From RUG11237 sp050874665 (GTDB lineage Bacteria; Bacillota; Clostridia; Lachnospirales; Lachnospiraceae): a stretch of DNA of 64,000 nucleotides. The stretch spans positions 1 to 64,000 of the forward strand of contig JBNMLC010000007.1 in the NCBI GenBank assembly GCA_050874665.1, given 5' to 3'. How positions within the stretch are numbered: the first letter of the stretch is position 1; every line of letters begins with the position of its first letter. The notes under the pieces were generated by a model. That model saw only the letters and a list, made by a program, of their open reading frames with translations, ran no database searches and was not told where the DNA came from. This document shows, one piece after another, positions 52,716 through 62,120 of this stretch. A program made the translations under genes and the position numbers.

Positions 52716-53711
52716 TTAGTTTTCTTGTGTATCCTGTACAAATACTGCAGAAGCTGTTACATCATCACTCAACTGAAGTCCCAGTGCCTCTACTGTCTGT
52801 TCATTGATTACTGTAGCCTTTGCCGGTACCACAATTGCCGGAATATCTGCAATCGCTTTTCCTTCTAAATACTCGATTGCCATATCTGCAGACTGTGCAC
52901 CAATTTCTTTGTCATCTACTGCGATGGTTGCAAAAGCTCCAGAAGAAACCATAACTGCTGAACTTCCATATACCGGAATCTTAGCATCTCTGGCTACCTC
53001 GGCTACATTTGGCATTGCACTCTGAATAATACTGTCATTTGGAACGAAAATAGCGTCTACCTGTTCTGCCAATGTCTGAGCTGCCTGCTGAACTTCAGAT
53101 GAGTTTGTAACTACTGCCTCTACATAAGATAGATTGTGTTCATCGCAATATGCTTTCGCATCATTTACCGTATTTACCGCATTTACCTCTCCTGTGTTAT
53201 AAAGGAAACCATAGGTTTTACAGCCCGGTGTCAATTGGTCTGATAATGCAAAAATATCTGAAACCGGAATTGCATTAGAGGTTCCTGTCGCATTTTTGTC
53301 CGGTTTTTCCATATCAGTAATTACTCCTGCCTGCACCGGTGCAGAAACAGCCACAAACACCACTGGAATATCACTTTCTAGATTTACCATTGCCTGTGTT
53401 GCCGGAGTTGCGATAGTTGCTACTAAATCCACATCATTTCTAACCATTTCCTGACAGATGGTATTTAGATTTGTCGCATCTCCCTGAGCACTTTTATAAA
53501 TAACTTCTACTTTATCCTCTCCGTAGCCCTTAGCCTCCAGTTCGTCGATAAAGCCCTGACGCATGTCATTAAAAGCACCGTTTTCAACCATCTGTACAAT
53601 ACCGATTTTAATTACATCTTCTTTTTCACTACCACAAGCCGTAAATCCTGTCATCATAACTACTGCCATACCCAATGCAGCCATTTTTTTCATCATAGTC
53701 TTTAATTTCAT
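52716..53711 (-). CDS. ABC transporter substrate-binding lipoprotein (TrpX-like)
   Basis: 331 residues. Signal peptide and lipobox MTGFTACGSEK, then the PF04392 pattern: IKIGIVQMVENGAFNDMRQG, VAVSAPVQAGVITDMEKPDK, GTSNAIPVSDIFALSDQLTP, IFVPNDSIIQSAMPNVAEVA and PVYGSSAVMVSSGAFATIAV. The family includes tryptophan-binding TrpX but also proteins of unknown ligand. First ABC gene; only 47 nt separate it from the GldA-like gene upstream, so they may share a transcript. Confidence 0.92.
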   Translation of the reverse strand: MKLKTMMKKMAALGMAVVMMTGFTACGSEKEDVIKIGIVQMVENGAFNDMRQGFIDELEAKGYGEDKVEVIYKSAQGDATNLNTICQEMVRNDVDLVATIATPATQAMVNLESDIPVVFVAVSAPVQAGVITDMEKPDKNATGTSNAIPVSDIFALSDQLTPGCKTYGFLYNTGEVNAVNTVNDAKAYCDEHNLSYVEAVVTNSSEVQQAAQTLAEQVDAIFVPNDSIIQSAMPNVAEVARDAKIPVYGSSAVMVSSGAFATIAVDDKEIGAQSADMAIEYLEGKAIADIPAIVVPAKATVINEQTVEALGLQLSDDVTASAVFVQDTQEN

Positions 53712-53758
53712 TGTTTTCTCCTCTTTCTTTTTAATCACTAAATAATATGTAATATTTT

Positions 53759-54841
53759 TTAATCAAGCGCTTCTAGTCTTTCGTAAGCTTTTCTTACCAT
53801 TTCTTCCGTAACCATATATGGATAATGGGCTATATCACTGCGATTCCTGATATTTGTAAGAATGGACTCAAATTCATCGTTTGTAATATCAATCTGAGAT
53901 AACTTTGTAGGAAGATTTGTTTTCTTATGAAATTCATATACCTTCTTAAATTCTTCTTCCTGACCGTCACACAAAAGCAGAATCAGCACGCCATATCCCA
54001 CCACTTCCCCATGAAGATGATGTTTTTCAATTTGAGGAAATGCCGTAAGACTGTAAAATACCGCATGGGCAAGGCCACTGTTATAATGTACGGTATGCTC
54101 CTTGGTCAACAAATTTGATGCCAACCCTGTGCTCACTACAATTGCCAGTACTACTTGCTCTAATTCCTGTGATACATTTCCTTTTTCATTATCACTTAAT
54201 GCCTTTTCACCATATTTCAATACAGGTTTTACGCACATCTGACTTATGTTTACACCCAGTTCTAAATAATGAGGAAGTTCATCATTTCTTGAGGATACGG
54301 AGGCTTCATAGTATTTTGCATAGGTATCACCCATTCCCGCCCACATATACTGTTTCGGGGCTTTGGCAATAATTCCCGTTTGTATGAAAGCATGTATCGG
54401 CGGTTTCTCGGTAAAATAAGGCTCCTTAAACACACCATTTTGTTCATACATAATAGCGACTGCTGTAGTAGATGCACAGTTCGAAGCTATCGTAGGAAAA
54501 GTAAAGATAGGCATACCTAACTGTTCTGCCAGTGCCTTCCCCGTATCTAACGCCTTTCCACCGCCAACCGCAAATATCATATCTGCCTGCTTTACTTCCA
54601 GCTTGTTCTTTAATATCTCTACATTTTCATAAGAAGCTTCTCCACCATACCAGAGCACCCCTGCGATACTCAAATCAGTATTTTCAATTGCTGCTTTGAT
54701 ATTGCTTTCTGCTGCCTGCAATGCTCTTTTTCCACCAATGCAAACTATCTTTTTTCCATAGGGGCTACATATCTCATATATTTTATCATATACTTTTGTG
54801 CCAATGGAATAGCTTGGAAAATACATACTATAATTTTCCAT
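53759..54841 (-). CDS. Iron-containing alcohol dehydrogenase family (GldA-like)
   Basis: 360 residues of the glycerol-dehydrogenase-like branch: MIFAVGGGKALDTGKALAEQ (NAD loop), FPTIASNCASTTAVAIMYEQ, MWAGMGDTYAKYYEASVSSR and the metal His pair in HYNSGLAHAVFYSLTAFPQI and KHHLHGEVVGYGVLILL. The enzyme oxidises or reduces small alcohols or hydroxy ketones with NAD; its exact substrate cannot be read. Start at MENYSMYFPS after GGAGG. It lies 70 nt downstream of the tRNA-Met gene. Confidence 0.88.
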   Translation of the reverse strand: MENYSMYFPSYSIGTKVYDKIYEICSPYGKKIVCIGGKRALQAAESNIKAAIENTDLSIAGVLWYGGEASYENVEILKNKLEVKQADMIFAVGGGKALDTGKALAEQLGMPIFTFPTIASNCASTTAVAIMYEQNGVFKEPYFTEKPPIHAFIQTGIIAKAPKQYMWAGMGDTYAKYYEASVSSRNDELPHYLELGVNISQMCVKPVLKYGEKALSDNEKGNVSQELEQVVLAIVVSTGLASNLLTKEHTVHYNSGLAHAVFYSLTAFPQIEKHHLHGEVVGYGVLILLLCDGQEEEFKKVYEFHKKTNLPTKLSQIDITNDEFESILTNIRNRSDIAHYPYMVTEEMVRKAYERLEALD

Positions 54842-54910
54842 ATAATTCCTCCTTCTGTCTACATTTGAAAAAAAGCCTATAAAATCTAAGATTTTAAGGC
54901 TTCTACAAAG

Positions 54911-54984
54911 TAGCGAGAAAGGGATTTGAACCCCCGACACCACGGGTATGAACCGTGTGCTCTAGCCAACTGAGCTATCTCGCC
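54911..54984 (-). tRNA. tRNA-Met (CAT anticodon)
   Basis: A 74-nt cloverleaf on the minus strand: acceptor GGCGAGA/TCTCGCT, D-arm AGCTCAGTTGGCTAGAGC, anticodon arm ACGGTTCATACCCGT, T-arm GGGGGTTCAAATCCC. CCA is not encoded. The anticodon CAT and lack of initiator features (CGCGGG stem) point to elongator Met; a tRNA-Ile2 with modified C34 cannot be excluded from sequence alone. Confidence 0.93.
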
Positions 54985-55001
54985 ATATTATTAGGTTTAC
55001 A

Positions 55002-55074
55002 TGGGACCTACAGGGCTCGAACCTGTGACCCTCTGCTTGTAAGGCAGATGCTCTCCCAGCTGAGCTAAGATCCC
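55002..55074 (-). tRNA. tRNA-Val (TAC anticodon)
   Basis: A 73-nt cloverleaf: acceptor GGGATCT/AGGTCCC, D-arm AGCTCAGCTGGGAGAGC, anticodon arm CTGCCTTACAAGCAG with anticodon TAC, T-arm ACAGGTTCGAGCCCTGT. CCA not encoded. It is 17 nt upstream of tRNA-Met on the same strand, so both are one transcript. Confidence 0.95.
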
Positions 55075-55185
55075 ATGTTTTGCTGTCGTTCGACTGCTTG
55101 ATTATTATATAACGCATGCAAACGATTGTCAACACCTTTTTTTAAATTTTTTGTAATTTTTTTAAAAATTGCAACAATTCCAAAT

Positions 55186-56949
55186 CTACTGCCATCCCAG
55201 TATTGTCACCTGTATTTTTCGATTTCCCCGAAATTCATTGATGGACGGATAGTAGGTAATGGCAATCCGTATATTATTTGGTTGTCCCATGTAAATCTTC
55301 TCTACTTCTGCCTCACCATACTTTTCCTGCAAAAACAGTTCAAAGTCTTCGCAATTGCGAAACATCATAGCTTCCATTCTACTCCCCTGCTCATTTAGTA
55401 AATTCAAACGCAGCATATTTTTTTGTTTCCCTATTTTACAGGCACCTAAAATGGAAATATTTTTGTCCGCGAATATCGGCTTTTCATTTCCTTTTCCAAA
55501 GGGTTCTAAAATATTTAACTGTTCTATCAGAGATTCCGTGATATAGCTTAAGGGCATGGGTACATCAATTACAATCTTTTCCGTTAACATTTCTTCTGTT
55601 AAAGAGCAGTTTTCGTTAATTTCCCGTCGAAATTCTTCTACATTTTCTTCTGGAAGGGACAGACCTGCCGCCATCGGGTGCCCGCCAAATTTTGTAAACA
55701 AGTGCTTTGTCTTTGTCATTTCTTCATACATGGAATATCCTTCAATAGAACGTCCGGAACCTTTTACCCCCTCTTCAGACTTTGTCAACACAAACACCGG
55801 CTTATAATATTTTTCACGGATTCTTCCGGCAATAATCCCTGCGATACTTTCATGACATTCCGGAAGATAAATCACTAATACTCTGTCCTTTGATATCGAA
55901 GTGGATTCTACCTGTTCAACTGCCTTTTTCACACCTTCATCTGTCATTTCTTTACGACTCTCATTCAACATTTTTAATTCATTTGCAATCAGCCCGGCTT
56001 CCGCGAAATCTCTGGTCGTCAGGAGCTTTAATGCTTTCTTTGCCGTATCTAATCGTCCACTGGCATTCAAACATGGACCAAGTACAAATCCTATGTGATA
56101 AGCCATAATCTGTTCCTTTTCTAATCCACAGACTTTTATCAGGTTTAGCATGCCAATATTAGAAGTCCGATGCAATTCTTTCAAACCTTCTTTTACTAGT
56201 ATTCTATTTTCTCCCTGAAGCTCCATTACATCTCCCACCGTCGCAAATCCTGCAAAAGCAAGCAGTTCATTCAGCTTTTGAGTATCGATTCCAAACTGTT
56301 CATACAATGCAGTAATCACCTTATACGCCACTGCGGCACCACACAGTTCTTTAAACGGATAGGTACAATCCTGTTGTTTGTGATTTACAATAGCATCTAC
56401 TTGAGGAAGAATATAGTTTTTCTCGCCATTTTCTTCTGTATAAGGAACCTCATGATGATCCGTTACAATGACTGTCATACCCAAATCTTTGGCTACTTTC
56501 AATTCTGCTGCCGCGGCAATCCCATTATCACAGGTAATCACGGTATCCACACCATCATCATAGGCTGTGCGAACCAACGCTTCATTCACTCCATATCCAT
56601 CCTTGATTCTATCTGGAATTTCAATATCTACCTGTGCACCGCACACTTTTAATCCTTCATATAAGATATAAGTAGCACATACGCCATCAATATCATAATC
56701 TCCTATTACTCGAATTTTCTTTCTCCGGTTAATTTTCTCAGTAAGTATTTCTATTGTCTTATCCATATTTTTCAACAGATACGGCGAATAAAAATCTGTT
56801 CTGTTTCCGCTAAGATATTTTTCTATATCCTTTTCCTCAATCACATCTCTATTTCGGATAATCCTCGCCACCACCTGATCAATACCGTATTTTTCTCCTA
56901 TTCCCTTAAAATCTGCCCTTTTAGCAGATACAACCCATCTCTTTTTCAT
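55186..56949 (-). CDS. recJ: Single-strand DNA exonuclease RecJ
   Basis: 587 residues, at the short end for RecJ. DHH/DHHA1 phosphoesterase: RVIGDYDIDGVCATYILYEG (motif I), VITCDNGIAAAAEL, VIVTDHHEVPY (DHH) and GPCLNASGRLDTAKKALKLL, with a C-terminal GGHPMAAGLSLPEEN motif and an OB-like end. It degrades single strands 5' to 3' in recombination and repair. DYDIDG replaces the common DYDADG but keeps the metal ligands. Confidence 0.95.
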   Translation of the reverse strand: MKKRWVVSAKRADFKGIGEKYGIDQVVARIIRNRDVIEEKDIEKYLSGNRTDFYSPYLLKNMDKTIEILTEKINRRKKIRVIGDYDIDGVCATYILYEGLKVCGAQVDIEIPDRIKDGYGVNEALVRTAYDDGVDTVITCDNGIAAAAELKVAKDLGMTVIVTDHHEVPYTEENGEKNYILPQVDAIVNHKQQDCTYPFKELCGAAVAYKVITALYEQFGIDTQKLNELLAFAGFATVGDVMELQGENRILVKEGLKELHRTSNIGMLNLIKVCGLEKEQIMAYHIGFVLGPCLNASGRLDTAKKALKLLTTRDFAEAGLIANELKMLNESRKEMTDEGVKKAVEQVESTSISKDRVLVIYLPECHESIAGIIAGRIREKYYKPVFVLTKSEEGVKGSGRSIEGYSMYEEMTKTKHLFTKFGGHPMAAGLSLPEENVEEFRREINENCSLTEEMLTEKIVIDVPMPLSYITESLIEQLNILEPFGKGNEKPIFADKNISILGACKIGKQKNMLRLNLLNEQGSRMEAMMFRNCEDFELFLQEKYGEAEVEKIYMGQPNNIRIAITYYPSINEFRGNRKIQVTILGWQ

Positions 56950-57023
56950 CTTTTCTTATTTTCCTTAATACAGAGAATCGCCAGGCAGAACTGCCTGACG
57001 ATTCCGTTCTTGATTTTATGTTT

Positions 57024-59168
57024 TTATGCTTTTTTTCCAATTTTTGTCTTCATTACCCACCATAAGGCACCGGTAATGCAAACAGAAGAATATGCACCAC
57101 AGATGATACCTACCATCAATGGAAGGGCAAATTCACGAATAGAACTTACACCAAGAATAAATAATACTGCTACCATGATAAAAGTAGTAAAGGAAGTATA
57201 AATACTTCTAGTAAGTGTCTGCGTAATACTTGTATTTACAATTTCTTCCAAATCTGCTTTCTTCATTTCTACCATGTTCTCGCGGATTCTGTCAAAGATA
57301 ACAATTGTAGCATTAATAGAGTAACCTACAATAGTTAACATACATGCAATAAATGTACTTCCAACAGAAATCTTTGCTACCGCATAGAATGCAAGCACTA
57401 CTAACACGTCATGCAGTAAGGCCAGTACAGCACTTCCGGCAAAACGTATATCTTTGAAACGGAACCAGATATAAAGCAACATACAGATTGTTGCAATAAT
57501 CACAGAAATAATTGCATCCTTTTGCATCTCTGAACTGATTGTTGAACTAATCGTTTCCGTTGTAATCAAGGAAGTATCTACTCCAAAGTTTTCCTCTAAC
57601 GCTGTATTTAATTGTTCTCTCTCATCTAAAGAAAGTGTTCTGGTCTTAATAATCACCTGATTTGTATCTGTAACCTTCTGTGTCTGAATCGCAGAATCAT
57701 TTGTAACCTTTTCAATCACAGGTTTTACTTTTTCATCAATTTCCTGTATTGTCAAATTTTCATTAAATGTAACATTTGTGGATGTACCACCCATAAATTC
57801 AAGACTGAAGTTTAACACATTTCCTGTATTAGACTTATTCACTCCCAGGAATACAAATCCACCAATAATAACAACTGTAGAAGCCACAAAACAAATTGTT
57901 TTTTTGCTTAAGAAGTTGATTTCCTTTTTTGCCCTATTTGTGCCATAGAATTTTTCACTCTGAATTCCAACAGCATAAATAGCATTTACCAAATACTTTG
58001 TAATAACTAATGCTGTAAACATTGATACGACAATACCTAAAGCTAAGGTATATGCAAATCCTTTGACACTACCAGTACCCATAATAGCAAGCACAAAGGC
58101 CGCAATCAATGTGGTTACATTACCGTCCACAATGGCAGATAAGGCTTTTTCAAAGCCGATTTTAATTGCAGAACGAACTGTCTTTCCTGCAGTAATTTCC
58201 TCACGAACACGTGCGAAAATAATAACATTGGCATCTACCGCCATACCAATAGAAAGGATAATACCAGCAATACCCGGTAATGTTAATGTAATCTGGAATG
58301 CATTTAATAATCCGAGAATCACACCTACATAAAGGCACAATGCAATACTTGCTGCAAATCCCTGAATTCTATACACAATACACATAAAGATACAAACAAT
58401 GGCAAAACCAATTGCTGCTGCAATTAAGCTGGTATGTATTGCTTCTTCACCTAACTGTGCACCTACTACATTGGAACGCATTTCCTGTAATTCCAATTTT
58501 AAACCACCAATACGAATGATAGAAGCAAGCTCATCTGCTTCTTCATAACTTGACATACCTGTAATAGTTGCCTCACCACCTGTGATTGCACTCTGCACAG
58601 TCGGATTGCTGATTACTGACCCATCATAGACAATTGGAAGTCTGTCTCCGATATGGGCTGCTGTATATTCTGCAAAGTTTTCTTTTGCTTCCTCTGTCAA
58701 TGTTAATACTACAACTGTTTCCTTATTACCCATATCATTCTGCTGTGTTGCAGGCTGGGCATCCTTAATATCTGTTCCCTGCAATACCACTTCACCATCT
58801 TCTGACTGAATCGTCAAAGAACCTGGCTTACCTAAATCTTCCAAGATTTCATTCGCATCAGACACACCCGGAATTTCAATATTAATTCTGTTTTCGCCTT
58901 CCTGGTATACCTGTGCCTCTGTACTATAAGTTTCCACACGTTTCTGTAATTTGAATACGGTATCGCTCATATCCTCTGAACTTGGATGTGCCTCTGTAGT
59001 TTCATAAGTAATGCTTACTCCACCTGCCAAATCCAGTCCCAATTTAATGTCCTTTGCTGAACCCCATTGTTCACTACCAATACCAAACGCTGACAAGTAT
59101 CCTAAAAATCCTGTTGCCAGCACGATTACCAGAAGAACTACAATTCCTCTGTTTTTTTTCATCTGCAT
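57024..59168 (-). CDS. secDF: Protein translocase subunit SecDF (fused)
   Basis: 714 residues, a SecD-SecF fusion with 12 membrane helices. SecD half: LGLDLAGGVSITYET, PGVSDANEILEDLGKPGSLT, and the helix-4 motif GIAGIILSIGMAVDANVIIF. SecF half (from about residue 410): FMGGTSTNVTF, LLHDVLVVLAFYAV and VGYSINATIVIFDRIREN. It uses the proton gradient to pull proteins across the membrane. In clostridia it is commonly next to the SCIFF peptide and maturase, as here. First ATG used after GGAGT. Confidence 0.96.
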   Translation of the reverse strand: MQMKKNRGIVVLLVIVLATGFLGYLSAFGIGSEQWGSAKDIKLGLDLAGGVSITYETTEAHPSSEDMSDTVFKLQKRVETYSTEAQVYQEGENRINIEIPGVSDANEILEDLGKPGSLTIQSEDGEVVLQGTDIKDAQPATQQNDMGNKETVVVLTLTEEAKENFAEYTAAHIGDRLPIVYDGSVISNPTVQSAITGGEATITGMSSYEEADELASIIRIGGLKLELQEMRSNVVGAQLGEEAIHTSLIAAAIGFAIVCIFMCIVYRIQGFAASIALCLYVGVILGLLNAFQITLTLPGIAGIILSIGMAVDANVIIFARVREEITAGKTVRSAIKIGFEKALSAIVDGNVTTLIAAFVLAIMGTGSVKGFAYTLALGIVVSMFTALVITKYLVNAIYAVGIQSEKFYGTNRAKKEINFLSKKTICFVASTVVIIGGFVFLGVNKSNTGNVLNFSLEFMGGTSTNVTFNENLTIQEIDEKVKPVIEKVTNDSAIQTQKVTDTNQVIIKTRTLSLDEREQLNTALEENFGVDTSLITTETISSTISSEMQKDAIISVIIATICMLLYIWFRFKDIRFAGSAVLALLHDVLVVLAFYAVAKISVGSTFIACMLTIVGYSINATIVIFDRIRENMVEMKKADLEEIVNTSITQTLTRSIYTSFTTFIMVAVLFILGVSSIREFALPLMVGIICGAYSSVCITGALWWVMKTKIGKKA

Positions 59169-59235
59169 TTTTTTACTCCTTTCATCTGCGGTTATACCGC
59201 ATATTTCATTATAAATATATTTTTAATATACTTAT

Positions 59236-60624
59236 TTACGCTTCTTCATTTAAGGCTGCTTTTATCATAATAGCGCATTCTACACGCTTTCTCTGCAATT
59301 CACAACCAATTTCATAGACATCGTTAATAGAACCATTAAAGTTATATGAATTAGCCGCACAACCGCCGCTACAATAAAATTTAGAAAAACAATTTTTGCA
59401 TTTATCCTTTGCATATACATTACAGCCCTTAAATGTTTCCACAATTCCTGTGTTTACAATTCCTGTATCCACAGTTCCTAACAGGAATTTTTCTTCTCCT
59501 ACAAACTGATGGCATGGGTAGAAATCTCCCCAAGGTGTTACTGCCAGATATTCCGTACCGGAACCACATCCGGAAATACGCTTTGCCACACAAGGACCGC
59601 CTTGCAAATCAATCATAAAATGAAAGAAATTAAAGCATTTTCCTTCCTTACTTCTTTTGATCATTTCTTTTGCTAACTTATCATATTGTTCACAAATAAC
59701 CGGAATATCTTCTTCTCTTAAAGCATAGTCTTCCGTATCTGCTGCAACCACCGGTTCTACGGAAATCTGTTCGAAACCTAAATCTGCCAAATGAAGTACA
59801 TCTTCACTAAAATCTAAATTATTTCTAGTAAAAGTACCACGCACGTAATAATTTGTCTGATTTCTGCTTTCTGCAACCTTTTGGAATTTCGGAACAATCA
59901 AATCATAACTTCCCTTGCCATTGCGGAACGGACGCATTTTATTATTGACTTCTTCCCTTCCGTCAATACTCAGAACCACATTTGCCATTTCCTTATTTAA
60001 AAATTCCAGTATTTCATCATTTAATAACACACCATTTGTCGTCAAGGTAAAACGAAAATTCTTGTTGTGTATCTTTTCCTGTTCCCGTCCATATGCTACC
60101 AACTGTTTTACCACTTCAAAATTCATCAGCGGCTCACCGCCAAAGAAATCCACTTCCAGATTTCTTCTGCTTCCGGAATTAGCAATAAGAAAATCCAGAG
60201 CCTTTTTTCCCACTTCAAAAGACATCAGAGCCCGTCTTCCATGATATTCGCCTTCTTCTGCAAAGCAATATTTGCATGCAAGATTACAGTCATGGGCAAT
60301 ATGTAAACAAAGAGCCTTTACTACTGTTTCTCGCTTTTTAAAGTCTTTTACATATGGCTCATAAATATCCTCTGTAAACAACTGTCCGGCATCAATTAGT
60401 TCGTTAAGCTCTTCCACTGCTTCCCGCACATCATTTTCTTGATACACACCTTGAAAATGTTTTACAGCTTTATTGGTTGTTTCTTCATTTATTCTAGTAT
60501 CATTCTGCTTTTCTTCTTTTACAAACGCAATCAACTCATATACCATTTCGTCTACCACATGAACAGAACCGCTATTCACATCTAACACAATATGGTAGCC
60601 ATTATTAATATATTGATGAACCAT
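59236..60624 (-). CDS. scfB: SCIFF peptide radical SAM maturase
   Basis: 462 residues. N-terminal peptide-recognition region, radical SAM motif AHDCNLACKYCFAEEGEYHG (CxxxCxxC at about residues 102-109), FFGGEPLMNFEVVKQ, then a C-terminal SPASM domain with Cys clusters GCGSGTEYLAVTPWGDFYPC and CKNCFSKFYCSGGCAANSYN. This protein forms thioether crosslinks between Cys and neighbouring residues in the SCIFF peptide encoded just upstream. Start at MVHQYINNGYH after AAGGAG; the longer frame extends through the intergenic hairpin and is rejected. Confidence 0.95.
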   Translation of the reverse strand: MVHQYINNGYHIVLDVNSGSVHVVDEMVYELIAFVKEEKQNDTRINEETTNKAVKHFQGVYQENDVREAVEELNELIDAGQLFTEDIYEPYVKDFKKRETVVKALCLHIAHDCNLACKYCFAEEGEYHGRRALMSFEVGKKALDFLIANSGSRRNLEVDFFGGEPLMNFEVVKQLVAYGREQEKIHNKNFRFTLTTNGVLLNDEILEFLNKEMANVVLSIDGREEVNNKMRPFRNGKGSYDLIVPKFQKVAESRNQTNYYVRGTFTRNNLDFSEDVLHLADLGFEQISVEPVVAADTEDYALREEDIPVICEQYDKLAKEMIKRSKEGKCFNFFHFMIDLQGGPCVAKRISGCGSGTEYLAVTPWGDFYPCHQFVGEEKFLLGTVDTGIVNTGIVETFKGCNVYAKDKCKNCFSKFYCSGGCAANSYNFNGSINDVYEIGCELQRKRVECAIMIKAALNEEA

Positions 60625-60668
60625 CTTTTCTCCTTTCACTCTGTAATGCCGCCATTGTTCGCACAAAT

Positions 60669-60692
60669 AAGCAGCGACTTAAGCCGCTGCTT
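60669..60692 (-). terminator. Hairpin between the SCIFF peptide and maturase genes
   Basis: AAGCAGCG/CGCTGCTT with an 8-nt loop and only a weak T-rich end (TTATTTG). It probably lets the short peptide mRNA accumulate over the maturase message. Confidence 0.65.
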
Positions 60693-60708
60693 ATAAATCA
60701 TCTAAACC

Positions 60709-60852
60709 CTATTTCTGGCTTTCACAGCTCTGATTTCCTACAGTACAAGATGTTTTACATGCAGACTGACAAGATGTCTGGCATTCTCCACATCCACCCT
60801 TTTTCATAGACTGCTTTAAATCACGTGTAGTTAAAGTCTTAATATGCTTCAT
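60709..60852 (-). CDS. scfA: SCIFF (six-cysteine) ribosomal peptide precursor
   Basis: 47 residues (MKHIKTLTTRDLKQSMKKGG, then CGECQTSCQSACKTSC and TVGNQSCESQK). Six cysteines at the C-terminal half in the SCIFF spacing and the leader MKHIKTL are diagnostic for this family, found almost throughout Clostridia. The product gains Cys-to-alpha-carbon thioether bridges; its biological role is unsettled. An additional ATG three bases upstream is possible; MKHIKTL is 7 nt from GGAGG. It directly precedes its maturase. Confidence 0.96.
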   Translation of the reverse strand: MKHIKTLTTRDLKQSMKKGGCGECQTSCQSACKTSCTVGNQSCESQK

Positions 60853-61084
60853 CATGTTCCCTCCTTACGTCGTAGCAACCTGAGGCTGACTATTTTTTCG
60901 TGGCTGCATATACCGCCACACATTTATGATATTATAGCATAAGTATAGGGAATACGTCAAATTTATTTTGTAGCCTGTTTTGTCCATGTCAAACACCTTT
61001 GCAGCCTGCCAACATATGCGCATTGGATTTGGTAATATCTACCTGATTTTTTCTTGCTATGCGGACTGTCAACACCCCTTGCAA

Positions 61085-61265
61085 CAACAAAACCCCCCTA
61101 AAGCCGATTGCTTCAGGGGGGAATAGGGGAGGATAAGTATTTTCCTTATCATTCGTATGCAGTTTATCAGAAGGGGGGAATTTCCAATAAACTTGTGAAG
61201 GAAAACTTTCCTTCACGCTAATAGTATTGACTTTTCTTATCTATTTATACAACAAATTTAATTTT
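61085..61265 (-). ncRNA. Candidate structured RNA upstream of SCIFF
   Basis: On the minus strand a gene-free stretch contains three hairpins in a row: GTGAAGGAAA/TTTCCTTCAC (61195-61216), GATAAG/CTTATC (near 61132-61150), and a GC-rich terminator CCCCCCT/AGGGGGG (61093-61121) followed by TTTTG. A -10-like TATAAA lies near 61245-61252. This could be a roughly 160-180-nt small RNA or an attenuated leader for scfA. The SCIFF start is about 240 nt downstream. Promoter quality is poor, so this is tentative. Confidence 0.35.
61093..61121 (-). terminator. GC-rich intrinsic terminator
   Basis: CCCCCCT-AGC pairs with GCT-AGGGGGG, with TTTTG on the minus strand (61089-61092). It is far from any minus-strand gene end, which is why an RNA or attenuated leader is suspected. 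Confidence 0.8.
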
Positions 61266-61327
61266 TTCACACTTTTCTTTTTTCATCATATACTAAAATG
61301 AGTTAAAAGGAATCCTTTGGAGGTTTT

Positions 61328-62080
61328 ATGAAAATAGTTATAGATGCCGGTCATGGTGGGTTTGACAACGGTGCCCGGTTTGAAGGTCGCAGAGAAAAGG
61401 ATGATACGCTTGCTCTTGCAAAGGCAGTAGGTGATATTCTCAAAAAAAATGGAATTGATGTAGTTTTCACCAGAACCGAAGATGTATACCAGACTCCTTA
61501 CGAAAAAGCAATGATTGCAAATGACGCAGGAGCAGATTACTTTATATCCTTACACAGAAATGCTATGCCTGTTCCAGGCACTGGTACGGGCATAGAATCA
61601 CTTGTTTATGAAGACAGTGGAATCCGCCATATTATGGCAGAAAACATCAATAAAGAACTAGAAAAACTTGGTTTTACTGACCAGGGAATCTACAGCAGAC
61701 CCAACATAGTTGTGTTACGCCGTACCGAGATGCCTGCTGTTTTAGTAGAAGCTGGTTTTATTGACAACGAAAAAGACAATGCACTGTTTGACGAAAAATT
61801 CAATGAAATTGCACAGGCAATTGCCGATGGCATCATGCAATCCATCACTGCAGCGGAAGAAGAAACCTTGTATCGTGTAAATGTGGGTGTGTTTGAAAAC
61901 AAAACTTATGCTCAAAACCTTGTAAACGAACTTGTCGCTAAAGGTTTCCCTGCCTACATTAATTACAACCGTGGCTATTATTTTGTTCAAGTAGGTGCTT
62001 ATCAAAATCTAAGCAATGCAATTGCAATGGAACAACGCTTGCGAAATGCCGGTTATTCCACCTACATTGCAACTGAATAG
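61328..62080 (+). CDS. N-acetylmuramoyl-L-alanine amidase with SPOR domain
   Basis: 250 residues. Amidase_3 domain (1-175): IVIDAGHGGFDNGARFEGRR with zinc His and Glu, ADYFISLHRNAMPVPGTGTG with zinc His, and VLVEAGFIDNEKDN with catalytic Glu. SPOR domain (about 180-250): YRVNVGVFENKTYAQNLVNE and YYFVQVGAYQNLSNAIAMEQ, binding denuded glycan. No signal peptide is visible, as in some CwlD/CwlC-like mother-cell enzymes, so it may act on spore or mother-cell wall. GGAGG precedes the ATG. Confidence 0.92.
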   Translation: MKIVIDAGHGGFDNGARFEGRREKDDTLALAKAVGDILKKNGIDVVFTRTEDVYQTPYEKAMIANDAGADYFISLHRNAMPVPGTGTGIESLVYEDSGIRHIMAENINKELEKLGFTDQGIYSRPNIVVLRRTEMPAVLVEAGFIDNEKDNALFDEKFNEIAQAIADGIMQSITAAEEETLYRVNVGVFENKTYAQNLVNELVAKGFPAYINYNRGYYFVQVGAYQNLSNAIAMEQRLRNAGYSTYIATE

Positions 62081-62085
62081 TTATA

Positions 62086-62118
62086 AAATAGCAGGGAATT
62101 TACCTATCCCTGCTATTT
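62086..62118. terminator. Bidirectional terminator
   Basis: AAATAGCAGGGA pairs perfectly with TCCCTGCTATTT around a 9-nt loop, between two converging genes. Confidence 0.88.
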
Positions 62119-62120
62119 AT

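Noticed and set aside
60989..61216. Minus-strand ORF of 75 codons upstream of scfA
   Set aside because: It runs through three hairpins including a GC-rich terminator and has no ribosome site; the region looks like RNA or regulatory DNA.
61085..61265. 6S RNA or T-box leader
   Set aside because: There is no long bulged central hairpin as in 6S RNA and no T-box sequence or specifier stem; only a generic structured element can be claimed.
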